Notes under the pieces: generated by a model | What the model saw: the letters and a program-made list of their open reading frames with translations, nothing else | Database searches by the model: none | Told to the model about the DNA's origin: nothing | From: Acidobacteriaceae bacterium | GTDB taxonomy: Bacteria; Acidobacteriota; Terriglobia; Terriglobales; Acidobacteriaceae | Assembly (NCBI GenBank): GCA_027364815.1 | Contig: DAHXOQ010000077.1 | Location: 1 to 10,678 of the forward strand | Direction of reading: 5' to 3' | DNA: 10,678 nucleotides | Program-made: the position numbers and the translations under genes | Part shown: piece by piece, positions 6,520 through 10,678 of the stretch | How the letters are laid out: each line of letters starts with the position of its first letter | How positions within the stretch are numbered: the stretch's first letter is position 1

Positions 6520-7067
6520 GCTCCAAACCGCGTCATGGCGGAAATGTCCGGCGTTTCACCCGCGATGAGCGCCTTCAGAGTTTTGTAGAAAGTGTCGGCT
6601 GAGGGTGGGCAACCGGGCAGGTAGAGGTCGACTTTGACGAACTCGTGAATGGGGCGAACGACCTTGAGCAGCTTGGGAACGACGATGGTGGGAATTTGCT
6701 GTTGCAGGGATGCGTTCTCAAGATAAGCGCGTTTGAGGATGGCCTGAGGGCCGATGGGATTGCGCATGGAGGGGACGTTTGCGGTGACGGCGCAATCGCC
6801 CATGGCGATGAGGAATTTTGTGTGAGCGCGGACTTTTTTGATTTTGAGTTCGTCGTCGACGGATGCGACAGCGCCTTCAACGAGAGCGAGGTCAACTTCG
6901 CCGGGATAGATTTTGGCGTCGACGATTGGCGAGTAGACGAGGTCAACGTACTCGGCGATTTCAAGGATGCGCTCGTCGAGATCGAGGAAAGACATGTGGC
7001 AGCCGGAGCAGCCATCGAGCCATACGGTGGCAAGTTTGAGTTTGGTTTTCAAATCGGAATTGCTCAT
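6516..7067 (-). CDS. hoxY: HoxY, [NiFe]-hydrogenase small subunit
   Basis: The 183-residue product is the small electron-transfer subunit that docks on HoxH and holds the proximal [4Fe-4S] cluster. The four ligands are visible: Cys20 and Cys23 in WLDGCSGCHMSF, Cys92 in AMGDCAVTANVPSMRNP, and Cys153 in YLPGCPPSADTF. It lacks the extra C-terminal cluster domain and the twin-arginine signal of uptake-type small subunits, which fits a short cytoplasmic HoxY. The ATG overlaps the hoxU TGA by four bases (ATGA), with GGGAGG about five bases upstream. Electrons pass from here to HoxU and on to HoxF. Confidence 0.95.
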   Translation of the reverse strand: MSNSDLKTKLKLATVWLDGCSGCHMSFLDLDERILEIAEYVDLVYSPIVDAKIYPGEVDLALVEGAVASVDDELKIKKVRAHTKFLIAMGDCAVTANVPSMRNPIGPQAILKRAYLENASLQQQIPTIVVPKLLKVVRPIHEFVKVDLYLPGCPPSADTFYKTLKALIAGETPDISAMTRFGA

Positions 7068-7783
7068 TGGGCCTCCCTCATGAGGTTCAGGTAGGGCAGG
7101 AAGTCAGGACGCTTTGGATGCTCGACGCCGACCTTGCCTTTTTCGTAGAGAGCGCCTGTGGGGCAAACCTGGACGCATTTACCGCACTTGGTGCAGCTTG
7201 AATTTTTATCGCCCCAGGGTTGCGCGAGGTCGGTGATCACTTTGCAATCAGCGCCGCGACCTTCAACATCCCAAACGTGCGCGCCTTCAATTTCAGCGCA
7301 GACACGAACGCAACGGGTGCAGAGAATGCAACGGTTGTGGTCACAAGTGAAGCGCTCATGCGAGGCGTCAACGGCGAGTGCGGGATTGCGATAGGGGAAA
7401 CGGACGTGAGTGAGGCCGAGTTGCTGCGCGAGAGCCTGGAGTTCGCAGTTGCCGTTGGCAACGCAGACGGCGCAGATGTGATTTCGCTCGGCGAAGAGGA
7501 GTTCGAGTATGGTGCGGCGATGCCTGGCGATTCGCTCGGAAGTGGTGGTGACTTCCATGCCTTCTTCAACGCGGGCGACGCAGGCCGGGAGCAAGCGGTT
7601 CTGGCCTTTGATTTCAATGAGGCAGAGGCGGCATGCGCCGACATCGCTGAGACCATCGAGGTGGCAGAGGGTGGGAATGTTGATGCCATTTTCACGGGCG
7701 ACATCGAGGATGGTCTGGTCGGGCCGCGCGCTGACGTCTTTGCCGTCGATGATGAGAGTTTTGATTTCAGTGGCAGCACTCAT
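7064..7783 (-). CDS. hoxU: HoxU, diaphorase Fe-S subunit (NuoG N-terminal-like)
   Basis: This 239-residue electron-wire subunit links HoxF to the HoxY/HoxH hydrogenase. A plant-type [2Fe-2S] domain comes first (Cys40, Cys51, Cys54, Cys68). NHICAVCVANGNCELQ (101-116) follows, the HoxU/NuoG-type cluster segment. Two ferredoxin-like [4Fe-4S] motifs end the protein: Cys152-155-158-162 in CILCTRCVRVC, and Cys197-200-203-207 in CTKCGKCVQVC. The molybdopterin-like part of NuoG is missing, as expected for HoxU. The ATG at 7783 overlaps the hoxF stop by four bases, and GGAGGTGA, an excellent Shine-Dalgarno motif, lies about six bases before it. The frame stays open upstream into hoxF, but those codons overlap conserved hoxF sequence and are not part of the gene. 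Confidence 0.95.
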   Translation of the reverse strand: MSAATEIKTLIIDGKDVSARPDQTILDVARENGINIPTLCHLDGLSDVGACRLCLIEIKGQNRLLPACVARVEEGMEVTTTSERIARHRRTILELLFAERNHICAVCVANGNCELQALAQQLGLTHVRFPYRNPALAVDASHERFTCDHNRCILCTRCVRVCAEIEGAHVWDVEGRGADCKVITDLAQPWGDKNSSCTKCGKCVQVCPTGALYEKGKVGVEHPKRPDFLPYLNLMREAQ

Positions 7784-9420
7784 GCGATCACCTCCGCAGC
7801 ATGATTGATGTTGCAAACTCCGGCGGTACATCGCTTGTTGACAATGTGGTCCATGTACTCCTGCTTGAAGTAACGCAGCGTGGAGAGTACAGGGTTGGGA
7901 GCGGTCTGGCCGAGTCCGCAGAGGCTGGCTTCCTTGACGGTGGAGCAGAGATCGACGAGGAGGTCGAGGTCGTCCATGGTGCCGGAGCCATCGCAGATGC
8001 GGGTGAGGAGGGTGTGCATTTGAACAGTGCCGGCGCGGCAGGGGATGCACTTGCCGCAGGACTCAGTCATGCAGAACTCCATGAAGAATTTAGCGACGTT
8101 GACCATGCAGGAGGTGTCGTCCATGACGATCATTCCGCCGGAGCCCATCATGGAGCCGGCCTGGATGAGGGATTCGTAGCTGACTTCGATGTCGAGGAGT
8201 TCAGCCGGGATGCAACCGCCGGAGGGTCCGCCGGTTTGAACGGCTTTGAAGGTGCGGCCTTCAGGGACGCCGCCGCCGATGCCTTCGACGATCTGGCGCA
8301 GGGGCATGCCCATGGGCACTTCGACGAGCCCGGTGTTGCGAATTTTTCCGGTGAGGGCGAAGACCTTTGTGCCTTTGCTTTTTGCGGTGCCGATGGCGGC
8401 GAACCATGCGCCACCTTTGCGGAGGATGGTGGGGACGTTGGCGAAAGTTTCAACGTTGTTGATGAGCGTGGGCTTGCCCCAGAGCCCGGAGGCAGCGGGG
8501 TAAGGCGGGCGGACGCGCGGAGTGCCGCGAAGGCCTTCAATGGAGGCGATGAGCGCGGTTTCTTCACCGCAGACGAAGGCTCCTGCGCCGAGACGGATCT
8601 CGATGTCGAAGTTGAAGGGAGTGCCGCAGATGTTGTTGCCCAGGAGACCACGACGGCGGGCTTCACGCAAGCTGACGGTGAGCCGCGAGACAGCTAGCGG
8701 ATACTCTGCGCGGACGTAGATGTAACCCTTGCTTGCGCCGACGGCGTATGCGGCGATGGCCATGCCTTCGATGACGCGCTGCGGGTCACTCTCAAGGCCG
8801 CTGCGATCCATGAAAGCGCCGGGGTCGCCTTCGTCACCGTTGCAGATGACGTACTTGGTTTCACTCTGCGCTTTGGCGACCATGCCCCACTTGAGTCCGG
8901 TAGGATAGCCTCCGCCGCCGCGACCACGGAGGCCGCTCTCGGTGATTTGTTTGATTACGTCTGCAGGACGCATGTCAGTGAGCGCCATGACGAGACCCTG
9001 GTAGCCATCGCGGGCAATGTACTCATCGATTTTTTCGGGGTCGATGCGTCCGGAGTTTTCAAGGACGACGTGGTCCTGGTCGTCGAAGTGCTGACGCAGG
9101 TCGCATTGGAGTTCAGCGACGGGCGTGGCGCCGAGCGAGTTGATGACAGCGTCTGCGTGCTTGACGGTGACGTGCTGGAGGAGTTGAGCATCAGGCTCGA
9201 TGAGGACGAGCGGACCGGCGGCGCAGAGTCCCATGCAACCGGTTCTTCGGATGAGGGCTTTTTTGCCGGAAGCGGCGAGAGCGGCTTCGAGTGCGGCTTT
9301 GATATCGTCGGAGTGCTGGGAGAGACAGCCGGTGCCCTGACAGACGTTGACTTCGAAATCGAAGAGAAGATTTTCGTTGTGTACGCCCGAAGCAATTTGC
9401 TGCAGTTCTTCGAGGTTCAT
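7780..9420 (-). CDS. hoxF: HoxF, diaphorase subunit binding NAD(H) and FMN
   Basis: The 546-residue protein exchanges electrons with NAD(H) through FMN, the NuoF-like catalytic end of the diaphorase module. An N-terminal thioredoxin-like [2Fe-2S] domain shows Cys27 and Cys32 (VCQGTGC) and Cys62 and Cys66 (TGCMGLC). The NuoF core has the glycine-rich GLRGRGGGGYPTGLKW (163-178), ICNGDEGDPGAFMDR (192-206) and VCGEETALIASIEG (283-296), which form the NADH/FMN site. ESCGKCIPCRAGT (453-465) plus Cys501 in SLCGLGQ binds a [4Fe-4S] cluster. The C-terminus ends in CTAGVCNINHAAEVIA. The ATG at 9420 overlaps the hoxE stop by four bases. A GTG at 9432 in the same frame would add four residues (MGCR), but the ATGA junction matches the rest of the operon. 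The TGA overlaps hoxU. Confidence 0.95.
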   Translation of the reverse strand: MNLEELQQIASGVHNENLLFDFEVNVCQGTGCLSQHSDDIKAALEAALAASGKKALIRRTGCMGLCAAGPLVLIEPDAQLLQHVTVKHADAVINSLGATPVAELQCDLRQHFDDQDHVVLENSGRIDPEKIDEYIARDGYQGLVMALTDMRPADVIKQITESGLRGRGGGGYPTGLKWGMVAKAQSETKYVICNGDEGDPGAFMDRSGLESDPQRVIEGMAIAAYAVGASKGYIYVRAEYPLAVSRLTVSLREARRRGLLGNNICGTPFNFDIEIRLGAGAFVCGEETALIASIEGLRGTPRVRPPYPAASGLWGKPTLINNVETFANVPTILRKGGAWFAAIGTAKSKGTKVFALTGKIRNTGLVEVPMGMPLRQIVEGIGGGVPEGRTFKAVQTGGPSGGCIPAELLDIEVSYESLIQAGSMMGSGGMIVMDDTSCMVNVAKFFMEFCMTESCGKCIPCRAGTVQMHTLLTRICDGSGTMDDLDLLVDLCSTVKEASLCGLGQTAPNPVLSTLRYFKQEYMDHIVNKRCTAGVCNINHAAEVIA

Positions 9421-9914
9421 TCGACAGCCCACCTTTCCAGCTCAGCCATCATGTGTTCGGCGTCGCTTTGGCCAAGCAATTCGCCGTCAGTGAGGGCGAC
9501 GGGTGCACGGCCGCATGCGCCGACACAGCGCGCGGTCATGAGGGAGATATTTCCATCGGGAGTGGTTTGGCCTTGCGAGATGCCGAGCCGCGATTCGGCT
9601 TCAGCGAGAAGTTTCTCAGTACCCTTGATATAGCAAGCGGTTCCGGTGCAGATCATGAGGGTGTGCCTACCGGGCGGCTTGAGGCTGAAGTGGTGATAGA
9701 AGGTGACGACACCGTAGGCCTGAGAGAGCGGAACGTGCAAGGAATGGGCCACGAATTGGATGGCGTCCGTGTCGAGGTAGCCGAAGGAGGATTGAACGGT
9801 GTGCAGTGTCTCAATGAGAGCGGAGCGCGCAAAGCCATGCCGCCGCATCGTTCCATTTACGATTTTCCAACGTTTGTCGTCACTGGGCAGTGGGGGCGGT
9901 GAGATAGAGAGCAT
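9417..9914 (-). CDS. hoxE: HoxE, diaphorase [2Fe-2S] subunit (NuoE-like)
   Basis: This 165-residue first gene of the operon encodes the NuoE-type subunit that sits on HoxF. A helical region comes first (about 20-80, including YGVVTFYHHFSLKPPGRH). The thioredoxin-like [2Fe-2S] domain follows, with ligands Cys89 and Cys94 in CTGTACYIKG and Cys130 and Cys134 in CVGACGRAP. HoxE marks the five-subunit Hox hydrogenases rather than the HoxFUYH type that lacks a separate HoxE. The ATG at 9914 is preceded by AGAGGA about seven bases upstream. The upstream leader carries the probable control region. The gene could be called nuoE in isolation, but the run hoxF-hoxU-hoxY-hoxH behind it settles the assignment. 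Confidence 0.93.
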   Translation of the reverse strand: MLSISPPPLPSDDKRWKIVNGTMRRHGFARSALIETLHTVQSSFGYLDTDAIQFVAHSLHVPLSQAYGVVTFYHHFSLKPPGRHTLMICTGTACYIKGTEKLLAEAESRLGISQGQTTPDGNISLMTARCVGACGRAPVALTDGELLGQSDAEHMMAELERWAVE

Positions 9915-9937
9915 AGCTCGTCCTCTTTCAATGTTCA

Positions 9938-9984
9938 GGAGTAAAACTCCATCACTTCCAAGGTTCCAGAGATAACTCCTTCAC
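9938..9984 (-). promoter_or_regulatory. Two related dyads in the hoxE leader (candidate operator pair)
   Basis: GGAGTAAAACTCC (9938-9950) is a perfect inverted repeat with five-base arms. About 30 bases away, AGAGATAACTCC (9968-9979) is an imperfect copy. Each is followed by a near-identical tail, ATCAC at 9951-9955 and TTCAC at 9980-9984, so the similarity is a direct repeat of some 17 bases as well as a dyad. Spacing of about three helical turns would suit cooperative binding on one DNA face. RNA structure in the leader is the alternative. No regulator is identified. Confidence 0.4.
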
Positions 9985-9994
9985 CATTCGGTGA
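9981..9994 (-). promoter_or_regulatory. Perfect dyad TCACC-ATTC-GGTGA in the hoxE leader
   Basis: TCACC (9981-9985) and GGTGA (9990-9994) are exact inverted arms around four bases. The dyad adjoins the second copy of the repeated dyad pair. It could be a protein-binding site or, in the transcript, a small stem-loop about 70 bases upstream of the hoxE start codon. No specific factor can be named. Confidence 0.35.
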
Positions 9995-10052
9995 TCCGGC
10001 CATGCTCGAAGACAAGATGACGATGCGACTAGAGTATGTCGGACCCAGTTCC

Positions 10053-10115
10053 TTTATATATGTTGGAGTGTACGGTTGGCGGTGATGATTATCACGGTGT
10101 GAAGTAAGCGTTCAA
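10053..10115 (-). promoter_or_regulatory. Candidate hox operon promoter region
   Basis: Two overlapping readings exist on the minus strand. P1 has TTGAAC (complement at 10110-10115), 16 bases, then GATAAT (complement at 10088-10093), a good sigma70 match that would start near 10081 with a leader of about 165 bases. P2 has an AT-rich -10 within TATATAAA (complement at 10053-10060), starting near 10047, with no good -35 of its own. P2 instead has the dyad at 10082-10095 centred about 41-42 bases upstream of that start. No other good promoter was seen in the leader. Confidence 0.45.
10082..10095 (-). promoter_or_regulatory. CRP/FNR-like dyad GTGAT-GATT-ATCAC
   Basis: The perfect inverted repeat GTGAT/ATCAC with a four-base centre matches the inner part of the CRP/FNR-superfamily consensus TGTGA-N6-TCACA; only the outermost T and A are replaced by G. 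It overlaps the -10 of candidate promoter P1 and lies near -41.5 relative to candidate P2. It could therefore repress one promoter or activate the other. An oxygen- or redox-sensing family member would make sense for a hydrogenase, but that is inference. Confidence 0.45.
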
Positions 10116-10175
10116 TTTTGTGAAAATCAGTGAATAGATGTTCAGATGCGGTCAAAATGGACAAGAGACAGCAAG

Positions 10176-10207
10176 AAAAGGACCGGGATGCACTCCGGTC
10201 CTTTTTT
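10176..10207 (-). terminator. Intrinsic terminator downstream of uppP
   Basis: AAAAGGACCGG (10176-10186) pairs exactly with CCGGTCCTTTT (10195-10205) around an eight-base loop, giving an 11-base stem with a GC-rich core and A/T ends. Read on the minus strand it lies about 25 bases past the uppP stop and its 3' arm ends in four T. Read on the plus strand it ends in six T, so it could work in both directions. It separates uppP transcription from the hox promoter region. Confidence 0.85.
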
Positions 10208-10232
10208 AGTGCGCTGATGTAAGTTGCAAAAA

Positions 10233-10678
10233 CTATGCGCCGATGAATTTAGCGCCCCAGATGAGGAGAGCACCGCCGAGGATGATGCGATAGATGGCGA
10301 AGAGGATGAGACCGTGACGGCGGACCCAGTGGAGGAACCACTCGACGACACCGAGGGCAACGATGAAGGAGACGACGAAGCCGATGAGTAGAACGACCCA
10401 TTTCTCGGAGTTCATGACGACGTGTGCCTGGACAGCTTCACCGGCAGCGATGGCAGCTTTGCCGGGGTGGAGTTCCTTGACGAGCGAGTATCCGGTGGCG
10501 GCGAGCATGGTTGGGATGGAGAGGAGGAAGCTGAATTCGAGAGCCGCGGGACGGGAGAGGCCGACGATTTGTCCGGCAGCGATGGTGGACATGGAGCGCG
10601 AAGTTCCGGGGAAAACAGCGGAGAGAGTTTGGCAGAGGCCAATCCAGATCGCTTGAAAGAGGCTCATTTCTTCGACAT
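10233..10678 (-). CDS. uppP: UppP, undecaprenyl-diphosphatase, C-terminal part (runs off the right edge)
   Basis: About 147 residues are visible. UppP is an integral membrane enzyme that dephosphorylates undecaprenyl diphosphate to recycle the lipid carrier for peptidoglycan and other envelope polymers, and is linked to bacitracin resistance. The signature FPGTSRSMSTI is followed by GLSRPAALEFSFLLSIPTML, both hallmarks of the family's second half. Two more hydrophobic helices lie in WVVLLIGFVVSFIVALGVVE and LILFAIYRIILGGALLIW. The frame has no stop before the window edge; codons for V-E-E precede the Met at 10667, and VEEMSLFQAIWIGL aligns with the internal segment before PGTSRS. That Met is therefore internal, and the first half with its acidic motif lies outside the window. 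The stop is TAG at 10233-10235. Confidence 0.9.
   Translation of the reverse strand, partial: VEEMSLFQAIWIGLCQTLSAVFPGTSRSMSTIAAGQIVGLSRPAALEFSFLLSIPTMLAATGYSLVKELHPGKAAIAAGEAVQAHVVMNSEKWVVLLIGFVVSFIVALGVVEWFLHWVRRHGLILFAIYRIILGGALLIWGAKFIGA

Noticed and set aside
7784..8050. An 89-residue N-terminal extension of HoxU
   Set aside because: It overlaps the conserved C-terminal cluster region of hoxF in another frame, and a strong GGAGGTGA motif precedes the ATG at 7783.
7801..8697. A 298-codon open frame on the plus strand opposite hoxF
   Set aside because: It is antisense to the NADH/FMN-binding core of HoxF, with biased acidic and glycine-rich composition typical of shadow frames.
10233..10667. 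UppP as a shortened 144-residue gene or pseudogene
   Set aside because: The frame continues without a stop to the window edge and the upstream codons fit the internal UppP sequence, so truncation is by the window rather than by mutation.

Overview
The window reads as ordinary chromosome from a soil-type bacterium, most likely an acidobacterium (Terriglobia/Acidobacteriaceae-like). That placement is an inference from the gene set, the codon style and short dispersed palindromes, one containing CTTCGCTCAGGATGAC, that I associate with such genomes; no marker gene here proves it.

Layout. Bases 1-107 (minus) are the first 35 codons of a 3-hydroxyacyl-CoA dehydrogenase-type gene leaving the window. 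A 496-base non-coding stretch follows, holding a probable promoter for that gene, a tandem direct repeat and a decayed copy of a dispersed hairpin repeat. Bases 604-4309 (plus) hold three overlapping genes: two exported M16 zinc-peptidase-family proteins whose catalytic residues are split between them, and a stand-alone left-handed beta-helix protein matching the acetyltransferase half of GlmU. A 275-base convergent intergenic region with three hairpin-forming elements separates these from the main locus.

Bases 4585-9914 (minus) are a complete bidirectional NAD-linked [NiFe]-hydrogenase operon of the Hox type (group 3d), transcribed hoxE-hoxF-hoxU-hoxY-hoxH-hoxW. The diaphorase module (HoxE, HoxF, HoxU) carries NAD(H), FMN and most Fe-S clusters. 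The hydrogenase module (HoxY, HoxH) carries the proximal [4Fe-4S] cluster and the NiFe site. HoxW is the protease expected to trim the 25-residue HoxH tail. The first five genes are chained by four-base ATGA stop/start overlaps, which suggests strong translational coupling and fixed stoichiometry. The leader upstream of hoxE has a CRP/FNR-like dyad, two candidate promoters and a cluster of further dyads, so expression is probably under specific control.

An intrinsic terminator at 10176-10207 isolates the hox operon from the upstream gene. That gene is the C-terminal part of undecaprenyl-diphosphatase UppP (minus), which enters from the right edge of the window.

I found no CRISPR array, insertion sequence, tRNA, rRNA or clearly undescribed multi-gene system. 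The points most worth checking are the hoxE leader architecture, the complementary M16 pair with a long insertion in the zinc subunit, the stand-alone GlmU acetyltransferase coupled to them, and the repeats.
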